7,930 nt of DNA from NCBI GenBank assembly GCA_900768805.1, contig CAAGEF010000032.1:1-7930 (forward strand), given 5' to 3'. A program made the translations under genes and the position numbers. Below the pieces are notes generated by a model. It ran no database searches. It saw nothing but the letters and a program-made list of their open reading frames with translations, and was not told the origin of the DNA. This document shows, one piece after another, positions 1-6,184 of the stretch; within the stretch, counting starts at the first letter, position 1; the number at the start of each line of letters is the position of its first letter. The stretch comes from Clostridia bacterium (GTDB lineage: Bacteria > Bacillota > Clostridia > TANB77 > CAG-508).

Positions 1-997
1 CGATCTCTCAATGATTAGTTATAGATTAAATTCTTTAATAAAAGAAAATTTAGAAAAAAAGAAACAAACAATTTTATTTTTGAATAGAAGAGGGTATTCT
101 ACATTTGTTATGTGTAGAGATTGTGGATATGTAGCAAAATGTAAGAATTGTAATATTAGTTTAACTTATCACAAATATGAAAATAAATTAAGATGTCATT
201 ATTGTGGGTTTGAACAAAATGTTATAAAAAATTGTCCAGAATGTAATAGTGATAAGGTAAGATATTTTGGTACAGGAACACAAAAATTAGAAGAAGAAGT
301 TCACAATCTATTTCCTACAGCAACTACAGTTAGAATGGATATAGATACAGTTACAAAGAAAAATTCACATGAGCAAATTTTATCAAAATTTAAAAATGAA
401 AATATAGATATTTTAATAGGAACACAAATGGTGGTTAAAGGGCATCATTTTCCTAATGTAACTTTAGTTGGGGTTATTTCAGTTGATGGTATGCTTAATA
501 TTGATGATTATAGAGCAACAGAAAGAACATTTCAAAGTTTGGTTCAAGTAGCTGGAAGAGCTGGAAGAGAAGGCGATAAAGGAAAAGTTATAATTCAAAG
601 TTACAATATAGATGCATATGTTATCGATTATGCAAAAAAACAAGATTATCTTGCTTTTTATAATACAGAAATTGATTTTAGAAAAATGTTGAAATATCCA
701 CCTTTTTGCGATATAATATTAGTCAGATTTCAAGGAGAAAATTTAACAGAGATTGAAAAAATTTCAAAAAATATGTATGAATTTTTAAAAAAATCAATAA
801 ATCAAAATATAGGAATTGTATATAAACCACTTCCAGCTCCAATAGATAAAATAAAAAATAAATATAGATGGAGAATGATTATAAAAACTAAGTTAAGTGG
901 AAAATTATTAGATTGTATTAGTTACATAATAGACAATCAAAAAATTAAAAATGGTACAAGTATTATAGTAGATATAAATCCTAGTAGTATGATGTAA
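1..997 (+). CDS. priA: Primosomal protein N' (PriA) replication restart helicase, C-terminal part
   Basis: PriA is the superfamily 2 DNA helicase that recognises stalled forks and starts primosome reassembly. The frame is already open at base 2 and the first ATG (base 11) falls inside a conserved stretch, so the gene begins upstream of the window; about 331 codons are visible, roughly the C-terminal 40-45% of a typical PriA. Counting from that ATG, the eight zinc-binding cysteines are all present as four CxxC pairs (C35/C38, C44/C47, C62/C65, C75/C78). They are followed by the GTGTQ motif (87-91), the helicase motif V region GTQMVVKGHHFPNV (137-150) and motif VI QVAGRAGR (179-186). The protein ends in the usual ...NPSSMM-like tail. 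The Walker A/B motifs and DNA-binding domain lie off the left edge. def starts 21 nt downstream, the usual priA-def-fmt order of Bacillota. Identification is very secure. Confidence 0.97.
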   Translation, partial: DLSMISYRLNSLIKENLEKKKQTILFLNRRGYSTFVMCRDCGYVAKCKNCNISLTYHKYENKLRCHYCGFEQNVIKNCPECNSDKVRYFGTGTQKLEEEVHNLFPTATTVRMDIDTVTKKNSHEQILSKFKNENIDILIGTQMVVKGHHFPNVTLVGVISVDGMLNIDDYRATERTFQSLVQVAGRAGREGDKGKVIIQSYNIDAYVIDYAKKQDYLAFYNTEIDFRKMLKYPPFCDIILVRFQGENLTEIEKISKNMYEFLKKSINQNIGIVYKPLPAPIDKIKNKYRWRMIIKTKLSGKLLDCISYIIDNQKIKNGTSIIVDINPSSMM

Positions 998-1018
998 AAT
1001 AATAAGGGGGAAAACAAA

Positions 1019-1504
1019 ATGGCTATAAGAAATTTACGTATGGGTGATGATGAAATTTTAAAAAAAGTTTCAAGAGAAATTGAGGTAATTGATAATAAAA
1101 TAAAAACTCTAGCTAAAGATATGATTGAAACAATGCATAAATTTGACGGTGTAGGTTTAGCAGGTCCTCAAGTTGGAATATTAAAAAGAATTATAGTAAT
1201 TGATTTATATGAAGAGGGAATGCAATTTGTTTTAATAAATCCTGTAATTATTAAAACAAAAGGTGAACAAATTGTTGATGAAGGTTGTTTGAGTTTTCCA
1301 AATCAATATGGAAAAGTAAAAAGACCAAAAGAGGTTGTTGTTGAAGCTTTAGATTTAGATGGAAAAAAAGTTAAAATAAAAGGAAAAGATTTACTTGCTC
1401 AAGCATTATGTCATGAAATAGATCATTTAAATGGTCATGTTTTTGTTGATATAGTAGAACCTGGAACACTAGAAAATGTAAATCCTAGAAAAAATGAAAA
1501 ATAG
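1019..1504 (+). CDS. def: Peptide deformylase
   Basis: Metal-dependent hydrolase that removes the formyl group from the N-terminal formyl-Met of nascent proteins at the ribosome. The 161-residue protein carries all three deformylase motifs: GVGLAGPQVG (44-53), EGCLSFP (88-94) and HEIDHLNG (132-139). The metal ligands are therefore C90, H132 and H136, with E133 as catalytic base. Length and the EGCLSFP version fit the short deformylases common in Clostridia. The ATG is preceded by AAGGGGG at 1004-1010 with 8 nt spacing, which fixes the start. It sits between priA and fmt and is almost certainly co-transcribed with fmt, the enzyme that adds the group Def removes. Nothing looks damaged. Confidence 0.98.
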   Translation: MAIRNLRMGDDEILKKVSREIEVIDNKIKTLAKDMIETMHKFDGVGLAGPQVGILKRIIVIDLYEEGMQFVLINPVIIKTKGEQIVDEGCLSFPNQYGKVKRPKEVVVEALDLDGKKVKIKGKDLLAQALCHEIDHLNGHVFVDIVEPGTLENVNPRKNEK

Positions 1505-1512
1505 AAAGGTGG
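1505..1512 (+). promoter_or_regulatory. Ribosome binding site deciding the TTG start of fmt
   Basis: AAAGGTGG directly follows the def stop codon and is 8 nt from TTG at 1521. The first in-frame ATG is codon 6, inside the conserved FMGTP motif, so only the TTG gives a full-length Fmt. Confidence 0.8.
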
Positions 1513-1520
1513 AATAATTT

Positions 1521-2504
1521 TTGAAAATTTTATTTATGGGAACACCAGATTTTGCAAAAGAATCTTTAGAAAAAATTATAAATAGTGGACATGAAGTAGT
1601 TGGTGTTGTTGCTCCACCAGATAGACCCAAAGGCAGAGGAATGAAAATGATAGCTTGTCCTGTAAAAGAATTTGCAATAGAGAAAAAATTGAAAATATTT
1701 CAACCTGAAAAAATTGTAAATAATAAAGAATTCAAAAACGAGATAAAGGCTTTAAATCCAGATATTATTTGTGTAGTATCTTATGGAAAAATACTACCAA
1801 AATCATTTTTAGAAATTCCGAAAAAAGGTTGTATAAATGTTCATCCATCTTTACTTCCTAAATATAGAGGTGCAGCACCTATTCAATGGGCAATTTTAAA
1901 TGGAGATAAAACTACAGGTGTTACAATAATGTATATGAATGAGAAAATGGATGCTGGAGATATTATAATACAAAAAGAATTTGATATTGGTGAAGATGAA
2001 ACTACTGGAGAATTATGGAATAGATTATCTACAATTGGAGCTGAACTTTTAGTAGAGGCTATAGAGCAAATAGATAAAAATACAGTAGAAAGAATTCACC
2101 AACCAGAAGAATTTACAATAGCTCCTATGATTGAAAAATCAATGGCTAAAATTGATTGGGAAAGTTTTGATTCACAAAAAATAAAAAATTTAGTAAGAGG
2201 TTTAAATCCAATATTAGGTGCATATTCTAATCTTAATGGTAAAAAGATTAAGTTTTGGAAAATAGATATTTTAAGTATATCAGATTTTATAAGTAAATTT
2301 AATGAATATAAAGAATTCGAATATAGATTAAAAGAAATGGAACCTGGGTATATAATTATAGCTGATGAAAAATTAGGTTTATATATAAAAACAGTAGATG
2401 GAATAGTATCTGTTTTAGAAATTCAAGGGGAAAATGCTAGAAAAATGAGTATATCAGAATTTTTAAGAGGAAGTAAAATTGAAGTTGGTTTTAAATTTGA
2501 GTAA
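1521..2504 (+). CDS. fmt: Methionyl-tRNA formyltransferase
   Basis: Transfers the formyl group of 10-formyl-tetrahydrofolate to Met on initiator tRNA. The 327-residue protein has the N-terminal formyltransferase fold starting with FMGTPDFA (5-12) and the PPDRPKGRG loop (32-40). The active site lies in INVHPSLLPKYRGAAP (105-120), with N106 and H108, and D144 follows in the EKMDAGDII stretch. These correspond to the Asn-His-Asp triad of the family. The C-terminal tRNA-binding domain begins near the RGLNP motif (227-231) and ends with IQGENARKMSISEFLRG (301-317). Residues about 251-275 form a polar insertion within that domain. Translation starts at TTG: AAAGGTGG at 1505-1512 lies 8 nt upstream and no in-frame ATG precedes the conserved N-terminus. 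The gap to def is 16 nt. Confidence 0.98.
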   Translation: MKILFMGTPDFAKESLEKIINSGHEVVGVVAPPDRPKGRGMKMIACPVKEFAIEKKLKIFQPEKIVNNKEFKNEIKALNPDIICVVSYGKILPKSFLEIPKKGCINVHPSLLPKYRGAAPIQWAILNGDKTTGVTIMYMNEKMDAGDIIIQKEFDIGEDETTGELWNRLSTIGAELLVEAIEQIDKNTVERIHQPEEFTIAPMIEKSMAKIDWESFDSQKIKNLVRGLNPILGAYSNLNGKKIKFWKIDILSISDFISKFNEYKEFEYRLKEMEPGYIIIADEKLGLYIKTVDGIVSVLEIQGENARKMSISEFLRGSKIEVGFKFE

Positions 2505-2520
2505 AAACTAATTATTTGTA

Positions 2521-2549
2521 TTGTAAAAAAATAATTATATTGATATACT
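2521..2549 (+). promoter_or_regulatory. Predicted sigma-A promoter with extended -10, upstream of asp23
   Basis: TTGTAA (2521-2526, 4 of 6 matches to TTGACA) is followed after exactly 17 nt by TATACT (2544-2549, 5 of 6 matches to TATAAT). A TG lies one base before the -10 (2541-2542), the extended -10 element common in Gram-positive promoters. The predicted transcription start is about 2555-2557, leaving a leader of about 40 nt before asp23. It lies in the only sizeable intergenic gap of the window, which supports a separate promoter for the asp23-amaP-nusB-xseA-xseB run. Read-through from fmt is also likely, because no terminator is visible. This is pattern-based inference. Confidence 0.6.
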
Positions 2550-2554
2550 AATAA

Positions 2555-2571
2555 ATGGTAAAACATACCAT
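2555..2571. repeat. Perfect 6-bp inverted repeat at the predicted 5' end of the asp23 transcript
   Basis: ATGGTA (2555-2560) and TACCAT (2566-2571) are exact reverse complements separated by 5 nt (AAACA). The repeat starts 6 nt after the predicted -10 box, so it covers the expected transcription start. It could be an operator for a dimeric repressor, or a short hairpin at the mRNA 5' end that affects stability. It has no T tract, so it is not a terminator. The repeat is seen directly; its role is inferred. Confidence 0.5.
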
Positions 2572-2583
2572 AAAATAGGTAAA

Positions 2584-2594
2584 AGGAGTTGATG
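2584..2594 (+). promoter_or_regulatory. Extended Shine-Dalgarno sequence that places the asp23 start at TTG 2598
   Basis: AAGGAG is followed by TTGATG, resembling the long anti-16S complement AAGGAGGTGATC with two mismatches. The TTG at 2589 and the ATG at 2592 lie 0 and 3 nt from AAGGAG, too close to be used, and themselves form part of the extended pairing. The TTG at 2598 is 9 nt from AAGGAG, the normal distance. Confidence 0.65.
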
Positions 2595-2597
2595 TTT

Positions 2598-3041
2598 TTG
2601 GAAGAAAATAATAATCAAGAAGAAATCAACGAAGTAGAAACAAATGAAGATAATGAAATAATGAATGAATCATGTAATGGAATAAAAATATCAAATGATG
2701 CTGTTGCTACTTATGCAGGTATAGCTGTATCAGAGGTAAAAGGGGTTTATGGAAAAGGAGGAACTTTTTCAGGATTAACAGAAGCTTTAAGTGGAAAAAA
2801 AAATATAGCAAAAGGAATAAAAGTAGAGGTTACAGAAAAAAGCACAAAAATAGATGTTAGTATAAATGTGGTTTATGGTGCTAGAATTCCTGATGTTGCT
2901 TTTGAAATTCAATCAAGGGTAAAGAAAACAGTAGAAAATATGACAGGTTTAAAGGTTTCAGAAGTAAATGTAAATGTTTTAGGAGTTCATACTATAGATA
3001 AAGAAGATGAAGAAACAGATAATTTTGAAGAAGATATGTAA
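2598..3041 (+). CDS. asp23: Asp23/Gls24 family envelope stress response protein
   Basis: Member of the Asp23/Gls24 family (DUF322): small, abundant cytoplasmic proteins that in Staphylococcus sit under the membrane through the anchor AmaP and are linked to cell-envelope (alkaline) stress. With the preferred TTG start the product is 147 residues. It has an acidic Glu/Asn-rich leader (about 1-25), then the family domain (about 27-133). The domain starts GIKISNDAVATYAGIA, contains the VYGKGG segment and the conserved VVYGARIPDVA stretch, and ends LKVSEVNVNVLGVHT. A short acidic tail (about 135-147) follows. An ATG at 2592 and a TTG at 2589 would add 2-3 residues but are badly spaced from the ribosome binding site. 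It has its own predicted promoter and is followed 20 nt later by a membrane protein with a related domain, fitting an Asp23-AmaP pair. Its exact role in this organism is unknown. Confidence 0.9.
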   Translation: MEENNNQEEINEVETNEDNEIMNESCNGIKISNDAVATYAGIAVSEVKGVYGKGGTFSGLTEALSGKKNIAKGIKVEVTEKSTKIDVSINVVYGARIPDVAFEIQSRVKKTVENMTGLKVSEVNVNVLGVHTIDKEDEETDNFEEDM

Positions 3042-3061
3042 TAAAGATTGGAGAATTAGTT

Positions 3062-3736
3062 ATGAGATTTTTGGAAAATTTATTTATTAAAATTTTTTCA
3101 CTAATAATTTTGGTATTATCAGTAATAGTTGTTTTAATTGGTTTTGATATTGTGGATGTAAAGTCTTTTTCAGATATAGTTAAGTTTTTGTTTTCTAGTG
3201 AGATAAAAGCTAAAATAACAATGATAGTTTCATTATTATTTATTTTAATATCTTTAAAAATTTTACTTACAAAAAGAGGAAAACCAAAAAACGGAAAAGA
3301 TGGAATTATTTTAGAGAATGCTAGTGGAAAGCTTATTATTTCTAAAGAAAGTTTAGATAATATGATTTTTAATGCATCAAAAGATGTTCCAGGAGCTGAG
3401 AATATAAGTAGTAAAACATATTTAGATTTAGATCAAAATTTAAGAGTTTTTGTTACAGTAACAGTAGCTTCTGATGTAGCAATAAAAGATATTTCAACAA
3501 GATTACAAGCTAAAATTAAATCGGCAATTAAACAAACAGCAGATTTAGATGTTTCAGAAGTAAATGTTAAAATAAAAAATATAGTAAACAAAAAATCTAA
3601 AAAAGACAAGAATATAAATAAAAATACAATTACAAAAACAGAAAATATTGAACCAAGTATAGAATCAAATTCTGAAGTAATTGAAAATAATTTAGAAATA
3701 GAAAATAGCATAAAAATAGATAATGAAGAAAAATAA
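3062..3736 (+). CDS. amaP: AmaP-like membrane anchor of Asp23 (alkaline shock response membrane anchor protein)
   Basis: A 224-residue membrane protein with two predicted transmembrane helices (about 8-28 and 50-69) joined by a short loop. A Lys/Gly-rich turn (71-80) and a cytoplasmic Asp23-like domain (about 83-173) follow. That domain ends LDVSEVNVKI, nearly matching LKVSEVNVNV in the upstream Asp23 protein, so the two domains are related. This two-helix plus DUF322 layout is that of AmaP, which recruits Asp23 to the membrane in Staphylococcus aureus. Residues about 175-224 form a low-complexity tail, first Lys/Asn-rich and then Glu/Asn/Ile-rich, probably disordered. GGAG at 3050-3053 lies 8 nt before the ATG. 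The stop codon lies next to, and shares bases with, the nusB ribosome binding site. The family call is strong; equivalence to staphylococcal AmaP is inferred from architecture and neighbourhood. Confidence 0.85.
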   Translation: MRFLENLFIKIFSLIILVLSVIVVLIGFDIVDVKSFSDIVKFLFSSEIKAKITMIVSLLFILISLKILLTKRGKPKNGKDGIILENASGKLIISKESLDNMIFNASKDVPGAENISSKTYLDLDQNLRVFVTVTVASDVAIKDISTRLQAKIKSAIKQTADLDVSEVNVKIKNIVNKKSKKDKNINKNTITKTENIEPSIESNSEVIENNLEIENSIKIDNEEK

Positions 3737-3740
3737 GGAG
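3735..3740 (+). promoter_or_regulatory. Ribosome binding site deciding the nusB start
   Basis: AAGGAG overlaps the amaP stop codon (TAA 3734-3736) and is 9 nt from ATG 3750. The earlier in-frame ATG at 3723 has no Shine-Dalgarno sequence and lies inside amaP. The arrangement suggests translational coupling between amaP and nusB. Confidence 0.8.
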
Positions 3741-3749
3741 TGTAAAAAA

Positions 3750-4175
3750 ATGCAAAGAAGTGTAATGAGAGAATTTGCTTTTAAATTAATATATGGTTTA
3801 GAAGTTCAAAAAGAAAATACACAAGAGCAAGTTGACTTATTTATAGAAGCTAATAATATAGAAAATGAAATTGCAAAAGATTATTTGAAGGATATAGTAG
3901 ATGGACTAAAAGAAAATAATGTGGAAATTGAAAAATTAATTTCTGAAAATTTAAAAGAAAATTGGAGTATTAATAGAATTTCTAAAATCAATATTAGTCT
4001 AATAAAAATAGCAATATATGAGATGCTTTATAAAAATGTTCCTTATAAAGTTGCAATAAACGAAGTTGTTGAACTTGCAAAAAAATATGCAGATGATTCT
4101 GCACCTATTTTTATAAATGGAATTTTAGCTAGTATTGTAAAACAAAAAAAATTAGATCAAAACCAAGGAAATTAA
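3750..4175 (+). CDS. nusB: Transcription antitermination factor NusB
   Basis: All-helical RNA-binding protein that with NusE (ribosomal protein S10) binds boxA in rRNA leaders and supports antitermination of rRNA operons. The preferred start gives 141 residues, normal for the family. The beginning MQRSVMREFAFKLIYGLE matches the usual Arg-rich first helix. The C-terminal half holds the family signature: NWSINRISKI (71-80), IKIAIYEMLY (85-94), VPYKVAINEVVELAKKYADD (98-117) and FINGILASIV (121-130). The usual Asp after RISKI is Asn here, a mild change. The spacing and ribosome binding site favour ATG 3750 over ATG 3723, which would add nine Lys-rich residues. xseA starts 3 nt after the stop, and the asp23-nusB-xseA-xseB order is familiar in Clostridia. 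Confidence 0.95.
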   Translation: MQRSVMREFAFKLIYGLEVQKENTQEQVDLFIEANNIENEIAKDYLKDIVDGLKENNVEIEKLISENLKENWSINRISKINISLIKIAIYEMLYKNVPYKVAINEVVELAKKYADDSAPIFINGILASIVKQKKLDQNQGN

Positions 4176-4178
4176 AAT

Positions 4179-5367
4179 ATGAAATTAAATCCAGTAAGTG
4201 TATCAGATTTAAATAAATATATAAAAGATATAATAGCAAATGATGAGAATCTTGAAACTGTTCTTGTAAAAGGAGAAATATCAAATTTTAAACATCATTA
4301 TACAGGTCATATGTATTTTACTTTAAAAGATGAAAATGCTTTAATAAAATGTATAATGTTTAAAACATATACAGCTTCCTTAAATTTTATTCCTAAAGAT
4401 GGAATGAAAGTAATTATATTTGGAAGTGTTTCTGTATTTGAAAGAGATGGCGTTTATCAATTATATTGTAAATCGATGCAAGAAGATGGAATGGGTAGTT
4501 TATTTAAAGCTTATGAAGAATTAAAGCAAAAGCTTGAGAATGAAGGATTATTTGATGTAAGTCATAAAAAGAAAATTCCATTTATGCCTAAAATAATAGG
4601 AGTTCTTACATCTAACACAGGTGCTGTTATTAGAGATATAATAAATGTTTCTACAAGAAGAAATCCCAATGTATATATAAGATTGTTTCCGATTCCAGTT
4701 CAAGGAGAAGGTGCTGGAATTAAGATTGCTGATGGAATTAAATTTATGAATGATAATAAACTAGCTGATGTATTAATATTGGCAAGACGGTGGAGGTTCT
4801 TTAGAAGATTTATGGCCTTTTAATGAAGAAATTGTAGCAAGAGCTATATATGAATCAAAATTACCTATAATATCGGCTATAGGTCATGAAACTGATTTTA
4901 CTATTTCAGATTTTGTTGCTGATTTAAGAGCGCCTACACCATCAGCTGCTGCAGAACTTGCTGTCGCTGATATAATGGAATTAAAAGATTCTTTAGATTT
5001 ATATAAAAGAAGATTAAAAAATTCATTAAAAAGAAAAACAGAAATAATGAGATTAAGATATGAAAAATGTATGAATTCTAGAGTTTATAAAAATCCATAT
5101 CAAAAAATAAATGATTTATCAATTCTTTTGGATACTTATTTAAAATCTATGGAAAATAGTATAACTAAAAAAATTAAAGATGATAGAATAAAAGCTACAA
5201 AACTAATTACAAAATTAGATACTCTAAGTCCATTAAAAACCTTAACAAGAGGTTATAGCATAACAGAATATAATGGAAAAATTGTAAGTAGTGTTAATGA
5301 TTTAGAAAAAGATATGAAGGTAAATTTGAAATTTCAAGATGGCGATATAGATGCAATTATTATATAA
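4179..5367 (+). pseudogene. xseA: Exodeoxyribonuclease VII large subunit, interrupted by a single-base frameshift
   Basis: XseA is the catalytic subunit of exonuclease VII, which degrades single-stranded DNA from both ends. The first frame encodes an N-terminal OB-fold (about 1-100, including VLVKGEISNF and HMYFTLKDE) and the start of the nuclease domain (GVLTSNTGAVIRDIINVSTR, 141-160). After Arg203 (AGA 4785-4787) it goes out of frame and stops at 4823, giving a 214-residue product. Removing one base, C4788, restores RGGGSLEDLWPFNEE and an open frame to 5367. That frame includes GHETDFTISDF (235-245), DLRAPTPSAAAE (248-259), a helical arm and the LSPLKTLTRGYS motif (349-360). The repaired protein is 395 residues, near normal length. 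D153, R203, H236 and D239 appear to match the residues reported as catalytic in E. coli XseA. AAGGAA (4165-4170) precedes ATG 4179. Both halves are well conserved, so this is a sequencing error, a very recent mutation or, less likely, recoding. Confidence 0.93.
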
Positions 5368-5384
5368 AAGGAAGGTGAAAACTA

Positions 5385-5921
5385 ATGAAAAAATCAGTAA
5401 AGATAGGTTTTCCTATAGTATGTGTAGTAATAGTTGGAGGAACTTTAATTGCTTTATCAAATTTGCAAAATAAAGTTAAAGAGGAATCTAACCAAAAGAT
5501 GCAAAACAATGCTACAAATTCTACTAATGTAGTTTATGAAAATGAGTATCGTAATGAATACGAAAATTACTATGATAATGAAATAGAAAATAAAACAAAT
5601 ATAAATAATACAAATAATATAAATACTAATAATAGCAATAATACAAATACTGTTGAAAATACTATATCAGTTAAAAATACAACAAATACAGATGTATCAA
5701 ATTCAACAGAAGAAACAGAAGATGCTGATAATATATCAGATAAAGATAGAGCAATAGCTCTTGTACAAGATGAATGGGGAAGTGATCCATCTGTATATTT
5801 TACAAGTGAAGGAATGAGCTCTGGTAATTATATTGTTGCTGTAAGAGATAAATCAAATACTTCTGTAAAAATGTTTTACAAAGTTAATCTACAAAACAAT
5901 ACAGTAGAGATTGATTGGTAA
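5385..5921 (+). CDS. Unrecognised secreted or membrane-anchored protein with Asn-rich linker
   Basis: I do not recognise this 178-residue protein. The N-terminus is MKKSVK followed by a hydrophobic segment (about 8-26), most likely an uncleaved signal anchor. Cys13 lies too early and has Val before it, so it is not a convincing lipobox. Residues about 41-118 form a low-complexity linker. It begins with a Tyr/Glu/Asn-rich stretch (51-70), continues as nearly pure Asn/Thr/Ile/Ser (71-108) and then becomes acidic. A compact C-terminal domain (about 119-178) starts DRAIALVQDEWGSDPSVYF, contains GNYIVAVRDKSN and ends KVNLQNNTVEIDW. The helix-then-strands pattern resembles small PepSY-like extracellular domains, but this is only an impression. 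The ribosome binding site AAAGGAAGGTGA precedes ATG 5385. It lies 17 nt after xseA and 11 nt before xseB, an unexpected place for an envelope protein. Confidence 0.85.
   Translation: MKKSVKIGFPIVCVVIVGGTLIALSNLQNKVKEESNQKMQNNATNSTNVVYENEYRNEYENYYDNEIENKTNINNTNNINTNNSNNTNTVENTISVKNTTNTDVSNSTEETEDADNISDKDRAIALVQDEWGSDPSVYFTSEGMSSGNYIVAVRDKSNTSVKMFYKVNLQNNTVEIDW
5601..5650 (+). repeat. AT-rich low-complexity tract with an exact 13-bp direct repeat
   Basis: This part of the Asn-rich linker is made of AAT, ACA, ATA and ACT codons. AATAATACAAATA occurs at 5604-5616 and again at 5637-5649, 33 nt (11 codons) apart. An in-frame unit of this kind could expand or contract by slippage without breaking the gene. 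Confidence 0.6.
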
Positions 5922-5932
5922 AAGGAGAAAAA

Positions 5933-6175
5933 ATGAAAGATATATATGATGATTTAGATTTTGAAGAATTAATGATAGAACTTGAAAAAATAACAACTAA
6001 GTTAGAAAGTGAAAATTCAAAATTAAATTTGGATGAATCTGTAAAATTATTTGAAAATGGAATGATAATATCTAAAAAATGTAATGAAAAATTAGAAAAT
6101 GCAGAAAAGAAGATTACAATGTTAATAAATAATGACGGTGAAATCAGAGAGGAGAATTTTATTCCACAGGAATAA
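5933..6175 (+). CDS. xseB: Exodeoxyribonuclease VII small subunit
   Basis: Small helical subunit of exonuclease VII; several copies bind the helical arm of XseA and are needed for activity. The 80-residue product is normal in size. It shows the family pattern: FEELMIELEKITTKLES (10-26), LNLDESVKLFENGMIISKKC (31-50) and NEKLENAEKKI (51-61). AAAGGAG at 5921-5927 is 5 nt before ATG 5933. A TTG at 5915 in the same frame would add six residues but would overlap the end of the preceding gene and place the ribosome binding site inside the coding region, so ATG is preferred. The gene is intact, unlike xseA. It is separated from xseA by the Asn-rich protein gene. Confidence 0.95.
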   Translation: MKDIYDDLDFEELMIELEKITTKLESENSKLNLDESVKLFENGMIISKKCNEKLENAEKKITMLINNDGEIREENFIPQE

Positions 6176-6184
6176 GGAAAATAT

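Noticed and set aside
425..470. PriA motif reads KGHHFPNV where an acidic residue often follows KGH
   Set aside because: This position varies among PriA proteins and all other motifs are intact, so I see no sign of lost function.
2505..2540. Rho-independent terminator after fmt
   Set aside because: The inverted repeat there is all A/T with no G-C stem and no T tract, so it is unlikely to stop transcription.
3433..3711. 92-codon open frame on the - strand inside amaP
   Set aside because: It is antisense to a well-supported gene, has a Phe/Ser/Leu-rich composition as expected from the complement of AT-rich coding DNA, and matches no family I recognise.
3723..3749. Upstream ATG start for nusB
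   Set aside because: It lacks a Shine-Dalgarno sequence and lies inside amaP; AAGGAG at 3735-3740 fits ATG 3750.
4975..5367. Separate 130-residue gene starting at ATG 4975
   Set aside because: The same frame is open and encodes conserved XseA motifs from 4789 onward, and no ribosome binding site precedes 4975. It is the 3' part of the frameshifted xseA.
5412..5426. Lipoprotein signal around Cys13 of the Asn-rich protein
   Set aside because: The residues before Cys are Pro-Ile-Val, which does not fit a lipobox, and the hydrophobic stretch continues after the Cys.
5915..5932. Upstream TTG start for xseB
   Set aside because: It would overlap the preceding gene and place the good ribosome binding site inside the coding sequence.
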